A stretch of DNA of 64,000 nt, taken from the NCBI GenBank assembly GCA_963851045.1, contig CAWKNC010000002.1, positions 1,240,001-1,304,000 on the forward strand, written 5' to 3'. Position numbers and translations under genes: made by a program. This DNA comes from WHSW01 sp963851045. Lineage in GTDB: Bacteria; Actinomycetota; Thermoleophilia; Solirubrobacterales; 70-9. Below the pieces are notes generated by a model. It saw only the letters and a list, made by a program, of their open reading frames with translations. It did no database searches and was not told where the DNA came from. Below, piece by piece: positions 1-9,279 of the stretch (the first letter of the stretch is position 1; each line of letters opens with the position of its first letter).

Positions 1-256
1 GGTGGACCATCCCGATTCCGGCGGCGAGCGCGTCGGCCGGCGTGCGCGGGCTGATCTCCTCCCCACCGAACTCAATCGTCCCCGCGTCGGGGCGCACGAG
101 CCCGTAGAGGATGTTCATCAGGGTCGTCTTGCCCGCGCCGTTTTCGCCCAGCAGCGCGTGTACCTCGCCCTTGGCGATCTCGAGAGAGACGCGATCGCAA
201 GCGGTCACGTTCGCAAACCGCTTGACGATCGCGCTCATCCGAGCCAGCGCAGGCAA
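1..256 (-). CDS. ABC transporter ATP-binding protein, N-terminal part (cut by window start)
   Basis: The minus strand reads an ABC ATPase N-terminus with the Walker A motif GENGAGKTT. The following ILYGLVRPDAG stretch is typical of the RbsA/MglA/YufO-type ATPases that pair with BMP-family binding proteins. A TTG at 256 is preferred as start because AAAGGAGAG lies just upstream; an in-frame ATG at 238 has no such site. It sits 43 bp downstream of the BMP-family lipoprotein gene, so it is probably the ATPase of that nucleoside- or sugar-type importer. The C-terminal part and the permease genes lie outside the window. Confidence 0.85.
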   Translation of the reverse strand, partial: MPALARMSAIVKRFANVTACDRVSLEIAKGEVHALLGENGAGKTTLMNILYGLVRPDAGTIEFGGEEISPRTPADALAAGIGMVH

Positions 257-299
257 GACTCTCCTTTCCTATCCGTTACTCATCAGGCGACGGCGCGGC

Positions 300-1334
300 T
301 CAGCCGCTGCCCTCTCCCGAACCGGGGATGTCACCGCCGACCGAGGGCACGTCGACCTCGCCGTCGATGATCTGCTGCTTGACCTCGTCAACCTCGGCCT
401 GGACGTCCTCGGGCAGGTTGTAGACGGGGCTGAGGTCGATCACTCCCGACGCGAGTCCCTCAACGGCCAGCGTGCCGCCCTCGAACTCATCAGCGATCGC
501 CTGCTCGCACGCCAGTCCAATCATCTTGGCCTGATCGACGATCTGGCTTGCGATGACCGTGTCAGGCGCGAGCTCGTTTTGGTCGACACCCCAGCCGATG
601 GCGTAGATGCCTTCCTCGGCGGCGCCGTTGATCACGCCCACGCCCGCCGAATCAGCGATGTGGTAGATCACGTCGATGCCCGAGGCAGCCTGGCTGCGAG
701 CAGCCTCCTTGCCCTTGGCGACGTCATCAAACGTTCCGAGATACACAGCCTCGAAGGTGACGTCCGGGTTGACCGACTTCGCCCCGGCCTCGAATGCCTC
801 GGCCTGGGTTTGTAGAACCGGATACTCGAATCCGAAGATGCCGCCGAGCTTGTTGGACTCGGTCGCCTTCCCCGCGACGACCCCCGCCAGGAACGCGCCC
901 TGGGTGGAGTTCGGCATCAGGTGCTGAATGTTGTCCTGCTCGGGTGGGAGCGGGTTCGACGTCACGATGTACTCGACGTCCGGAAAGTCGGGAGCGATTT
1001 TCGCCGCGACCTCGCCGAACTCGAATCCGTGACCGATAACCAGGTCGTTCTCCTGTGAGAGCGTTTCGTACGTCCGATCGAACTCCGGCACAGGCACGAG
1101 TTCCTGGAACGATGTTTCCGCCCCGGAGCCCTCGCATGCCTGCAGACCCTCGTAACCGGTCTGGTTGAACCCCTTGTCGTTGATGGGCCCGGGCAGGACC
1201 ATCCCGACCTTCAGGCTCGTGGCCTCACCACTGCCGCCCGAGTCTCCTCCTTCGTCGTCGCTGCCGCAAGCGGCCAAACCGAGGCTGAGTACCGCGCACA
1301 GCGCGGCCACAGCTGGCCAGCGTCGAGTGTTCAT
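300..1334 (-). CDS. BMP family ABC transporter substrate-binding lipoprotein
   Basis: This 344-residue protein starts with a lipoprotein signal peptide ending in SLGLAAC, followed by an acidic/Gly/Ser linker. The mature part resembles the PnrA/BmpA (basic membrane protein) family, whose characterised members bind purine nucleosides; substrate here is inferred only at family level. ATG at 1334 is chosen because the lipobox falls at the right distance and GAAAGGGAG precedes it. The start overlaps the upstream amidohydrolase stop by 4 bp (ATGA), which implies translational coupling. The ABC ATPase gene follows. Confidence 0.88.
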   Translation of the reverse strand: MNTRRWPAVAALCAVLSLGLAACGSDDEGGDSGGSGEATSLKVGMVLPGPINDKGFNQTGYEGLQACEGSGAETSFQELVPVPEFDRTYETLSQENDLVIGHGFEFGEVAAKIAPDFPDVEYIVTSNPLPPEQDNIQHLMPNSTQGAFLAGVVAGKATESNKLGGIFGFEYPVLQTQAEAFEAGAKSVNPDVTFEAVYLGTFDDVAKGKEAARSQAASGIDVIYHIADSAGVGVINGAAEEGIYAIGWGVDQNELAPDTVIASQIVDQAKMIGLACEQAIADEFEGGTLAVEGLASGVIDLSPVYNLPEDVQAEVDEVKQQIIDGEVDVPSVGGDIPGSGEGSG

Positions 1335-2830
1335 CGTGTCTCCCTTTCTACATCCGGGATTTCGCGGGCTGCCGACATCTGCCGGAAACCGCGCATGTCC
1401 TCCATCGCCCGCAGCGTGCGTGCCGGGGGCGTTGAAGCCTGTTGAGCTCGCTTTGATGCCTGCTCGGCAAGCGCCGCCCGCGCCGCCGCGCCGTCGACGG
1501 TGGTGCACCGTCCGTCGCGTACGACGAGGCGGCCATCGACAACGACGTGTCGCACCCCGCGTCCCGATTCTGAGAGCGCGAGAGCTGCGGTCGTATCGAC
1601 CGCTCCGGCAAGTCCATCTCCGTTGCGGTCGATCAGAGTCAGATCGGCGATGGCGCCCTCGCGCAGCGACCCCAGGCGGTCGCCGAGACCAAGGACGGCT
1701 GCCCCGCCGGAAGTTGCCATCGTGAGGGTCCGGGCGCTGGTGAGCCAGCGGTCGCGCTCGCCGTCGTTGTGAATCAGCGTTGCGAGTCGCACCGCCTCCC
1801 AGAGGTTGTGGTTGTCAGAGGAGGCGGCGCCGTCGCTTCCGAGCGCCACCGTCGCGCCGGCCTCGAGCAGTTCCACAATTGGAGCCCGGCCACTGCCGAG
1901 CCTCAGGTTCGCCGCCGGGTTGTGCACGGTGATTGCTCCGCTGCCGGCGATGAGCGCGACATCGTCCTCGTTTGCCCAGACCGAGTGCGGCAGCGAGCAG
2001 TCAGGCCCAAGGACACCAAGGCGATCGAGTGCCTCGACTCCGCTCGAGTCATACCGCGAGCGAACTACCCGATCCTGAAGCGCTGTCTCGAGCAGATGGA
2101 TGTGGATCCCCGACCCGTGGTCGCGCGCGGCGGCGGCCAGACCGGTCATCAGTTCATCCGAAGCCCACTGGACCCCGCCCGGTCCGGCGAGCACCTGCAG
2201 CCTGCCGCCCTCAGCGCCATGCCAGCGCTCGAGGCTCGCTCGCAACTGGTCGATCAGCTCACCGGCGGGCGGCATCGCCACGTGCTCAGACATCGCTCCG
2301 AGCCCCAGCTCGATGCCTAGCGCCGCGGCGTAGTCGGTGGTGAAGTCGTGGTCGTCCATCAAGGGCGCCACAGCCGCCCGGATGCCCGCGTCGCGGTAGG
2401 CCCGCATGGCGGCGTCGACGGCCTCAACGCTGGGCGGGGTCATCCAGAGGTGGTCGACCACCGCCGTGATTCCAAGCTCAAGCATCTCGACGGCCGCCGC
2501 CAGCGCGCACGCGTAGTGGTCCTCGGGCTCATAACGGCCAGACGTGCCGAACATGCGAAGCAGCCACGGTTCGAGCGGCAGACCCTCGCCGAGACCGCGT
2601 AGGCACGCCTCGGGGGAGTGCGAGTGTGCATTGACGAGTCCGGGGACCGCGAGCAGGCCGGAACCGTCGAGAGAGGACTCAGGTTCGACCGCCCGCGGCC
2701 CCGCCTCGCCAATCGACTCGATCACGCCGTCCGTGATCGCGATGTCGACGCATTGCAGCTCCTGTCCTGGCGCGACCAGCGCGTCGCATCCGCGGATCAG
2801 AAGCCCGGTTGAACCGTCCGGCGAGGTCAT
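1331..2830 (-). CDS. Amidohydrolase family protein (ATZ/TRZ-type deaminase-like)
   Basis: Metal-dependent amidohydrolase of the cytosine deaminase/ATZ-TRZ type. It has the N-terminal beta-sandwich (LLIRGCDALVAPG), the metal motif NAHSHS, a mid-protein HIHLLE strand and the late motif LGSDGAASSDN. Family members deaminate or dechlorinate N-heterocycles; the substrate is not evident. ATG at 2830 gives about 499 residues and fits the family N-terminus, but lacks a clear RBS. Upstream in-frame starts at 2914 (ATG) and 2923 (GTG) fall inside an operator-like palindrome, so they are less likely. It is the first gene of a sub-operon leading into the BMP transporter genes. Confidence 0.82.
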   Translation of the reverse strand: MTSPDGSTGLLIRGCDALVAPGQELQCVDIAITDGVIESIGEAGPRAVEPESSLDGSGLLAVPGLVNAHSHSPEACLRGLGEGLPLEPWLLRMFGTSGRYEPEDHYACALAAAVEMLELGITAVVDHLWMTPPSVEAVDAAMRAYRDAGIRAAVAPLMDDHDFTTDYAAALGIELGLGAMSEHVAMPPAGELIDQLRASLERWHGAEGGRLQVLAGPGGVQWASDELMTGLAAAARDHGSGIHIHLLETALQDRVVRSRYDSSGVEALDRLGVLGPDCSLPHSVWANEDDVALIAGSGAITVHNPAANLRLGSGRAPIVELLEAGATVALGSDGAASSDNHNLWEAVRLATLIHNDGERDRWLTSARTLTMATSGGAAVLGLGDRLGSLREGAIADLTLIDRNGDGLAGAVDTTAALALSESGRGVRHVVVDGRLVVRDGRCTTVDGAAARAALAEQASKRAQQASTPPARTLRAMEDMRGFRQMSAAREIPDVERETR

Positions 2831-2903
2831 CGGCGCGGAGGCGCCCCCGCTGCGAATCCGGTCCTTGTCCTCGGATCCATCTACTCCACTCCTCGCTGGC
2901 GGC

Positions 2904-2933
2904 GTGTTCAACATATCGAACACGGTTCAACAC
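2904..2933. promoter_or_regulatory. Operator-like palindrome upstream of amidohydrolase/BMP genes
   Basis: The perfect inverted repeat GTGTTC-N8-GAACAC occupies 2904-2923. A further half-site GTTCAACAC lies at 2925-2933. It sits between the aldehyde dehydrogenase gene and the amidohydrolase start at 2830, where a promoter is expected. TTCGA/TTGAA half-sites of this kind are typical of IclR-family operators, and a related palindrome precedes the IclR gene at 16991-17033. Binding by that regulator is inferred. Confidence 0.5.
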
Positions 2934-2983
2934 ACTGATGCCCATCCAATCACAAATGGGAGACGTCGGCGTGGCGCGCGCAG

Positions 2984-4369
2984 CTAGGCCGAGACGACCG
3001 TCAGTGTGCGGGTGCTTGTGAAGAACTCACGCGCCGCGCGGCCCTGCTCACGCGGGCCATGGCTAGAGAGCCTGTTACCGCCGAACGGCGCGTAGTAGTC
3101 GACCCCTGGCGTGGGTGCGTTCACCCGCAGGAGCCCGCAATCGAGTCGGTTCGCGATCGCGACGGCCCGTTCGAGGTCACGACCGTGAACCGCTCCGACC
3201 AACCCGTACCGAGTGGCGTTTGCGGCGGCGACCGCTGCCTCGTCGTCGTCGACCGCGATCAACGTCAGCAGCGGCCCGAAGGTCTCCTCCTGATTTGCCT
3301 CGTCATCGACGTCGTCTATTGCGAGGACCGTCGGCGCCACGTAATGGCCCGGTCCTTCTGGCGCTGCTCGTCTCGCGACCACGTCGGCGCCTCGCCCGAT
3401 CGCACCCTCGACGCGGGCTGCGAAGTCGGAACGAGCCCGCTCATCAATCAGCGGGCCGACGGTCGTCTGCTCGGCGGCGGGGTCTCCAACGGAAAGCGCG
3501 GCCACCTCGCGAGTGATCGCCTCGGCAAGAGGCTCAGCTGCAGATCCCACCGCGATCGCACGCCTGGTCGCCGTGCACTTCTGTCCCGCGTACGACATCG
3601 CGCCGGCGACGATCCGGGCTGCCGCAGCGTCGATGTCGGCATCGTCGAGCACGATTGCGGGGTTTTGACCGCCCATCTCAGCCTGGGCCGGCGCCGCGCG
3701 GCGGGCCAGTCTCCCGACCACGTCGAGTCCGACCTGAGTCGAGCCGGTGAAGGTCGCCGCGGCAATCCGCTCATCGTCTAGCAGGGGACCCGCCTCCGAG
3801 CCAGAGATCGGAGCAAGCGTGAGCACGCCCTCCGGCAGCGACTCCGCAGCGAGCTCACCCAGCAGAGCACCGAGACCTACCGCTGGACCCGCCGGCTTCG
3901 AGATCACGGCGTTGCCATAAGCGAGGGCCGGGGCCGCCTTCCAGATCGGAATCGCAAGCGGGAAGTTCCACGGACAGATCGAGAGGACGACACCCAGCGG
4001 CTCGCGCCGAACCACCACGGTGGTGTCCGGCGTCGATGCCGGATAGACCTCTCCGGTCGGGTCGAGCGCGGCCTGTGCGTAGTAGCGCAAGATCGCCACC
4101 GCGCGAGCGATCTCGGCGCGCGCCTCGGTGATCGGCTTGCCGACCTCTCGGACCATCAGATCTGCGAAGTCCCCCTCCCTCGCGGCGATCGCATCCGCCA
4201 ATCGACTAAGCGCGGTGCTGCGATCGGTTGCGCGGCGCGCCCATTCGGGCTGAGCGGCTTCGGCGGTCGCGATGATCGCCTCCAACTCGGCGGGCGAGGG
4301 GCGGGCGACCTCGGCCACGACGTCATCGGGCGCGGCCGGGTTGACGGACCTGATCGTCGAATCACTCAT
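2984..4369 (-). CDS. Aldehyde dehydrogenase family protein
   Basis: NAD(P)-dependent aldehyde dehydrogenase of 461 residues. Visible family motifs are the cofactor-binding NFPLAIPIWK and FTGSTQVG, the general-base region EMGGQNP and the catalytic cysteine segment GQKCTATRR. It resembles semialdehyde dehydrogenases (GabD/ketoglutarate-semialdehyde type); the substrate is unknown. ATG at 4369 gives the expected N-terminus, with GGGAG about 10 bp upstream. It overlaps the upstream Gfo/Idh/MocA gene by 8 bp. With the class III aminotransferase nearby, an aminotransferase plus semialdehyde-oxidation route is a reasonable inference. Confidence 0.88.
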   Translation of the reverse strand: MSDSTIRSVNPAAPDDVVAEVARPSPAELEAIIATAEAAQPEWARRATDRSTALSRLADAIAAREGDFADLMVREVGKPITEARAEIARAVAILRYYAQAALDPTGEVYPASTPDTTVVVRREPLGVVLSICPWNFPLAIPIWKAAPALAYGNAVISKPAGPAVGLGALLGELAAESLPEGVLTLAPISGSEAGPLLDDERIAAATFTGSTQVGLDVVGRLARRAAPAQAEMGGQNPAIVLDDADIDAAAARIVAGAMSYAGQKCTATRRAIAVGSAAEPLAEAITREVAALSVGDPAAEQTTVGPLIDERARSDFAARVEGAIGRGADVVARRAAPEGPGHYVAPTVLAIDDVDDEANQEETFGPLLTLIAVDDDEAAVAAANATRYGLVGAVHGRDLERAVAIANRLDCGLLRVNAPTPGVDYYAPFGGNRLSSHGPREQGRAAREFFTSTRTLTVVSA

Positions 4370-5381
4370 CGAGATCGGCTCCCACATTCTGCAGATCCTC
4401 GACGACCACGCGCGTGCCGGTTTCGGCCGCGCGGTAGGCCGCATCGATCAGCGCGACCGTCTCACGCCCCGCGTTCGCGTCGACCAGAGGCCTGCTGTCG
4501 CGAGCGAACGCAACGAGCGCCTGGCCGACTGATGCATGCAGCGAGGCCTCCCATGTATCGGTCTCCGGATCGTCGCGCCACTCGCCGCCGACACGCACCC
4601 GCAGCTGCGGCTCTTCGCGCAGCTCGCCCTCGAAGTAGGCCTCGCACCCGGCGACCGACGCGGCGCCGTCCGATCCGACCACGTCGATGCGGTCGTCGAA
4701 GACGCCGCCGGGGGCGAAATATGAGGCCTGAACGACGCCGGTGGCGCCCGAGGCGAACTCGAGCGTGAGCGTGAACGCTTCCTCAGCACGCGGCGAGTCC
4801 ATCGCCGCGCTCACTGCGGCCACCGGCCCGCCGATCGCGCGCATCACGTAAACGCGATGTACACCAGCGTCCATCAGGAGTCCCCCGCCTACGATCGCCG
4901 GGTTCTCCCGCCAGCCGCGATAACGGTCGGCGATCCATAGCCGGGAGTAGACGTTTCGAATCGAGCCAAGCGCGCCGTCGTCCACCAGCTCGAAAAGACG
5001 TTGATGCGGACCGTAAAAGAGCTGGTTGTGCGAAACAGCAATCTGAACCCTGGCACCTTGCGCCGCCCCGATGAGCCGATCACAGGAGTCCAGATCCACA
5101 GCCATCGGCTTCTCCAGCAGGACATGACATCCGGCTTCGATCGCTGCCAGCCCGGCATCGAGATGGAGCGAGTGCGGAAGGCAGACGTCGAGAGCCTCGA
5201 GGTCGTGCTCCGCCAGCATCTCCGCCAGTTCCGTATGCCCCGTCTCGCCCTCCCCCAGGCTGCTTTCGACCAGATCGCCGTCCAGGTCACAGATCGCGAC
5301 CAGCTGGGCGTCATCACACGCGCGTATCGCAGCCAGGTGATGCTGGCCGATCTCCCCGAGCCCAACGAGAGCGGTCCTCAT
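4362..5381 (-). CDS. Gfo/Idh/MocA family oxidoreductase
   Basis: NAD(P)-dependent sugar- or cyclitol-type dehydrogenase of 339 residues. An N-terminal Rossmann fold starts RTALVGLGEIGQHH. The family EKP motif is present (VLLEKPMAVD), and a conserved GVHRVYVM segment follows in the C-terminal domain (family consensus D-x-G-x-H, here DAGVH). ATG at 5381 overlaps the upstream isomerase stop by 4 bp (ATGA). Together with the TIM-barrel isomerase, the ThDP enzyme and the aldehyde dehydrogenase, the set resembles the enzyme classes of inositol catabolism, but no individual gene is close enough to name. Confidence 0.87.
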   Translation of the reverse strand: MRTALVGLGEIGQHHLAAIRACDDAQLVAICDLDGDLVESSLGEGETGHTELAEMLAEHDLEALDVCLPHSLHLDAGLAAIEAGCHVLLEKPMAVDLDSCDRLIGAAQGARVQIAVSHNQLFYGPHQRLFELVDDGALGSIRNVYSRLWIADRYRGWRENPAIVGGGLLMDAGVHRVYVMRAIGGPVAAVSAAMDSPRAEEAFTLTLEFASGATGVVQASYFAPGGVFDDRIDVVGSDGAASVAGCEAYFEGELREEPQLRVRVGGEWRDDPETDTWEASLHASVGQALVAFARDSRPLVDANAGRETVALIDAAYRAAETGTRVVVEDLQNVGADLDE

Positions 5382-6188
5382 GGCGACGGCTCCCTCGCCC
5401 CGCGCAGGAGCGCGTCCACCTGCGTGCGCGCGAGGCGCGCGGCGGCCTCTGGATCCGAGCCAAGGACCTGCTCGTAATAGCGGTAAGCCTCGAACTCCAC
5501 GGAGAGCGGGCCCTCGTAGCTGACCTCGTCGAGAGCGGTGAAGAACTCGGCCCACGGCACGCAGCCCTCGCCCAGCAGGCAGAAGATGAAGTCCTCGCCG
5601 TCTTGCCCCGGTCGCCCGAACGCGTCCTTGAGGTGAACGTGTGCGATGCGATCACCCCAACGGCGCACGAGCGCGGGGATGTCATCGCCGCGTCATCACG
5701 AAGTGACTGGGATCGAACGTGACCGCGACGGGCACAGCGTCCAGGACGCGTTGTGCCGTCGCCGCGTCGTGAGCGAGCGTTCCCCAGCAGGGTTCGAAAC
5801 CGATCGTCACACCGAGCTCGACCCCTCGCGCACACGCGCGCTCGAGCGATCGGAGGGCTGCGTGCCAGGCCTCCTCGTCGTCGCGCTCGCGGGCGCCGTC
5901 TTCCCACAAGTTCGGCCCGGTAAGGACGTTCACGGTGGTGATTCCGGCGTCGGCCGCCTTCTCGATGGCGCCGAGAGTTATCTGCAGGGCCTCGGCACCG
6001 CCGGTAACCAGGTCCTGCTGGCAGGCCAGCGCAGCGGACGGCGAGCGCAGGGTCTCGGCGTGCGCCATGGTCCACTCGACGGAGTCGTAGCCGACGCCCA
6101 AAAGTGAATCGGCGACGGCATCGGCCTCCCAGCCCTCATAGCCCAGCGCGGCGATGAAGGCGATCGGCCTGCCGCCGCCTGAAGTCAA
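5378..6188 (-). CDS. Sugar phosphate isomerase/epimerase (TIM barrel), frameshifted
   Basis: Two adjacent frames together make one AP-endonuclease-2-like TIM-barrel isomerase. The N-terminal frame (6188-5682) reads to VTFDPSHFVMTRR and stops at 5682-5684. The C-terminal frame resumes immediately with DDIPALVRRWGDRIAHVHLKD and ends at 5378. Removing one base near 5687-5690 restores T-R-D-D and a continuous reading frame of about 269 residues. Start is TTG at 6188, overlapping the aminotransferase stop as TTGA. The gene is either inactivated by a one-base insertion or affected by a sequence error; a programmed shift is unlikely because no slippery motif is obvious. Confidence 0.8.
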
Positions 6189-7501
6189 AGCGTGGCCTCG
6201 ACCTCGGCGAGGGCCTTGCCGAAGAGCTCAGCCATCTCGACGATCTCGTCCTCGCCCACGTTGACCGCGGGCTTGAACTTGATGACGTTGCCGTTGGAGC
6301 CGAAAACCGGGCCGCTCTTGCCGATCATCAGGCCGTGCTCGAGGCACGCCGCCATCACCTGGTCTGTCTCGGTGAAAGCCTCCTCCTTGGTCTCGCGGTC
6401 GCGCACCAGCTCGACACCGATCATCAGGCCCTGACCGCGAATATCGCCGATGAGCTTCGAGTCCTTCTCGATCTCGCGCAGGCGCTCGGTGAGCAGACCG
6501 CCCATCCGCTCGGAGTTCGCCGACAGATCGTCGCGCTCCATCACCTCGATCATCGCCAGGGCCGCCGCGCAGGCAACCGGGTTGCCGGCCTGCGTGAAGC
6601 CGTACTCCCAAGGCAGGAGATCGGAGTACTCGGGCGTCGTGATCGTCGCCGACAGCGGCAACCCGCCGCCCAGGGCCTTGCCAAGGATGATCATCTCGGG
6701 CTCGACCTTTGTTCGCTGGGTCGCGTACATCGGGCCACATCGGCAAAAAGCGCCCTGGACCTCGTCGATGATCAGCGGCACCTCGTGGTCCTTGCAGATC
6801 TCGTGAGCGCGCTCCAAATAGCCATCGGGCGCCGGGACCATTCCGCCGTTCGCCTGCAGCGGCTCGACCATCACCCCGGCGGCCCCGTTGGTGTGACCTC
6901 GCTCCAGCGCGAAGTCGATGTACTCGGCGCAGGCCAGGTCGCAGCTGTCTGGCTCGAGGTTGAGGGGGCAGCGGTAACAGTTGTAGGTCGGCACCCGCAT
7001 CTGGCGCGGCAGGTACCTGTCAAGGCCCTTGTTCGAGCCCTCGACCATGCCCGGGTGCACGTAGGTCATGCCGATGGTCGCGAACGTCCGGCCATGGAAG
7101 GCCGCATCGAGTACGACGAAATCGCTGCCACCCGTCGCGCGCATGGCCAGATGGACAGCGCCCTCCACCGCGCCGGCGCCGGAGATCCCGTAGAGAACCT
7201 TGGAGAGCTTGCCCGGTGCGTGCTCGGCGAGCTTCTTGGCCAGCTCGGTACGCGCCTCGCTTTCGAACACCGGCGAGACGTAATCGATCGTGTCGAGCTG
7301 ATCGATGATCGCCTGCTTGACCTCCGGATGGCGAAAGCCGAGGTTGAGCACCCATTCGGCCGAGATCGCGTCGAGGTATTCCTTGCCATCGGCGTCGGTG
7401 ACGCGCATCCCCTGACCGGTCACGAGCGCCATGTCGACGTCGCCCATGCACTTGATCACGTGCTCGTCGGACTCGGCGCGCAGCTCCCGCGAACGACTCA
7501 T
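6185..7501 (-). CDS. Class III PLP-dependent aminotransferase
   Basis: Aminotransferase of 438 residues in the 4-aminobutyrate/acetylornithine class. Family features visible are the PLP-binding LIIDEVQGAFCRCG and the Schiff-base lysine in IILGKALGGGLP. These enzymes move an amino group from an omega-amino acid or diamine to pyruvate or 2-oxoglutarate. ATG at 7501 has a strong AAGGAGAA site. Its product could feed the aldehyde dehydrogenase encoded downstream. An insert with several cysteines (CYRCPLNLEPDSCDLAC, about residues 175-195) occurs in some members of this class. Confidence 0.9.
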   Translation of the reverse strand: MSRSRELRAESDEHVIKCMGDVDMALVTGQGMRVTDADGKEYLDAISAEWVLNLGFRHPEVKQAIIDQLDTIDYVSPVFESEARTELAKKLAEHAPGKLSKVLYGISGAGAVEGAVHLAMRATGGSDFVVLDAAFHGRTFATIGMTYVHPGMVEGSNKGLDRYLPRQMRVPTYNCYRCPLNLEPDSCDLACAEYIDFALERGHTNGAAGVMVEPLQANGGMVPAPDGYLERAHEICKDHEVPLIIDEVQGAFCRCGPMYATQRTKVEPEMIILGKALGGGLPLSATITTPEYSDLLPWEYGFTQAGNPVACAAALAMIEVMERDDLSANSERMGGLLTERLREIEKDSKLIGDIRGQGLMIGVELVRDRETKEEAFTETDQVMAACLEHGLMIGKSGPVFGSNGNVIKFKPAVNVGEDEIVEMAELFGKALAEVEATL

Positions 7502-7524
7502 CTCGATTCTCCTTCGTGCCCGCT

Positions 7525-9279
7525 TCAGTCGGGCAGGTAGGCCGGCTTCGGCAGATCCCAATGACCGACGTTGATGCCCTCGGTGTCCTGTGGTTCGCGC
7601 GAGAGCTTGAACTCGATCAGGTACGGGCCGTCCGACGCCATCGCCCTGCCGACGGCACCGGCGACCTGGTCGGCAGTCTCGACGAGCTCGGCGCCGCAGT
7701 TGAACGCCTTGGCGATCGCGACGAAGTCGACGGGCATCAGCTGATCGCCCTTGCGCTGGCGGAACTCGACCGAGAACGCCCGGTCCTCGCCGAACATGCC
7801 CCGCTGGAAGTCGCGGATCGAAAGCCAGCCGTGTTGTTGAGACAGGCGATGATCACCGCCGGCGCCCGTCTCAGCCGCAACCGCAAGCTCCTGAATTGTC
7901 TGCTGGAGGTCGCCATCTCCCGCGAATCCGACCACAGGTCTGTCCGGCTGAGCGAGCTTCGCGCCGATTGCCGCGGGCAGCGTGTAGCCCATCGTTGAGT
8001 AGCCGCCGGGGCTGAGCCAGGTTCTCGGCTCGTAGGAGAGAAACTCCTGGAAGGCCTGGATCTGAGGGTGTCCGGCCGAAGCGATCGCGATCGTCTCGCG
8101 CGGCGTCGCATCGCGAACCTCGTGCAGGACACGGCTCATCGACAGCTGGTCCGTCCAGCGCTCGGTCAGCTGCTCACGCCAGCGCTGCCGGTGCTCCGCG
8201 AGCTCGGAGCGATATTCCGGGCGGGCAACTCCCCCCGGCCCACCGCGGTCCTGCAGCGCCTCGAGCAGTGCCACGAGTCCCATTCGGGCATCACACACCG
8301 CGCCGATGACGGTGTCGTAGTTCTTGCCGATTTCAGTCGGGTCGATGTCGAAGTGAACGATCTCGGTCTCGGTCGAGAACGACTGGCCGGGAACGTACGA
8401 GGAGCTGGTCTGCTCAGCGAAGCGGGTGCCAACGGCAAACAGCACATCGGCCTCCCGGGTCATGTGATTGCCGACGGCGGTTCCATTGGAGCCCGTGTGC
8501 TCTGCCGAGAGCGGATGGTCCTCCGGAAACACCCCCTTGCCCATCATGGTCACGACGACCGGGGCATCCAAATATTCGGCGACGGCGCGCAGCTCTTCCG
8601 CCGCCTCCGCGGTCAGGCAGCCGCCGCCGGCCAGGATCACGGGCCGCTTGGCCGCCAGCAGCTTCTCCGCCGCCTGATCAACGGCATCGGCATCAGGCCG
8701 CGGAGCTCCCCGCGCGGGCCGGCGCAGCTGCGGATCCGGCACCGGAAGGTTCGTGCGCTCGGCCTGCACATCCATCGGCAACTCGATGTGCACCGGCCCG
8801 GGGCGACCGGAGAGAGCCGTGTTGAACGCGCGCGGGAGAACGTCGGCCAGCAGATCGACGTGCTGAACATCCCAGTTGCGCTTGACCATCGGCTGGATGA
8901 CGTGCGGGAAGACGTTGTCCTGCTGGCGCTCGAGCTCCTGCAGGACCCCGCGGCCCAGCATGTACGTCTGCGGGCCGCCCGTGAACGCAATCACCGGGAT
9001 CGAGTCGACGAACGCGGTGGCCAGGCCCGTCGCTACGTTCATCGAGCCGGGGCCGATGGACGTCAGCGTGGCCAGCGGCCGTCCGCATGCCCGGTAATAC
9101 GCGTCGGCCATGTGCGCCGCGGCCTGCTCGTGCTTAGGCGCAATCACCGAGATGCGGTCGCTGCGGTCCTTGAAGGCGTCAAAAGCGGCCATGTCGCCGT
9201 GGCCCGGGATCCCGAAGACGTAAGGAACGCCCTCCGCGATCAGATACTCGGCGACGAGCTCGCCACCAGTGAGACTCAT
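7525..9279 (-). CDS. Thiamine diphosphate-dependent enzyme (acetolactate synthase-like), with local frame disturbance
   Basis: A 584-residue protein of the acetohydroxyacid synthase/benzoylformate decarboxylase fold. It has an N-terminal PYR domain (GIPGHGDMAAF, catalytic-type Glu in KHEQAAAHMAD), a central domain and a C-terminal PP domain with FAGDGDLQQTIQEL. The second half of the ThDP motif (the NN about 25 residues after GDG) is not read in this frame. The bases 7835-7870 instead encode PAVIIACLNN in another frame, after which the original frame resumes at GWLSIRDF. Two compensating one-base indels explain this. ATG at 9279 has GAAGGGAG upstream and overlaps the methyltransferase stop. 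Substrate unknown. Confidence 0.85.
   Translation of the reverse strand: MSLTGGELVAEYLIAEGVPYVFGIPGHGDMAAFDAFKDRSDRISVIAPKHEQAAAHMADAYYRACGRPLATLTSIGPGSMNVATGLATAFVDSIPVIAFTGGPQTYMLGRGVLQELERQQDNVFPHVIQPMVKRNWDVQHVDLLADVLPRAFNTALSGRPGPVHIELPMDVQAERTNLPVPDPQLRRPARGAPRPDADAVDQAAEKLLAAKRPVILAGGGCLTAEAAEELRAVAEYLDAPVVVTMMGKGVFPEDHPLSAEHTGSNGTAVGNHMTREADVLFAVGTRFAEQTSSSYVPGQSFSTETEIVHFDIDPTEIGKNYDTVIGAVCDARMGLVALLEALQDRGGPGGVARPEYRSELAEHRQRWREQLTERWTDQLSMSRVLHEVRDATPRETIAIASAGHPQIQAFQEFLSYEPRTWLSPGGYSTMGYTLPAAIGAKLAQPDRPVVGFAGDGDLQQTIQELAVAAETGAGGDHRLSQQHGWLSIRDFQRGMFGEDRAFSVEFRQRKGDQLMPVDFVAIAKAFNCGAELVETADQVAGAVGRAMASDGPYLIEFKLSREPQDTEGINVGHWDLPKPAYLPD

Noticed and set aside
7525..9279. ThDP enzyme as sulfoacetaldehyde acetyltransferase (taurine pathway) or acetolactate synthase IlvB
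   Set aside because: A class III aminotransferase and SsuABC-like importer are adjacent, but there is no phosphotransacetylase, sulfite exporter or ilvN/ilvC neighbour, and motifs do not settle the subfamily.
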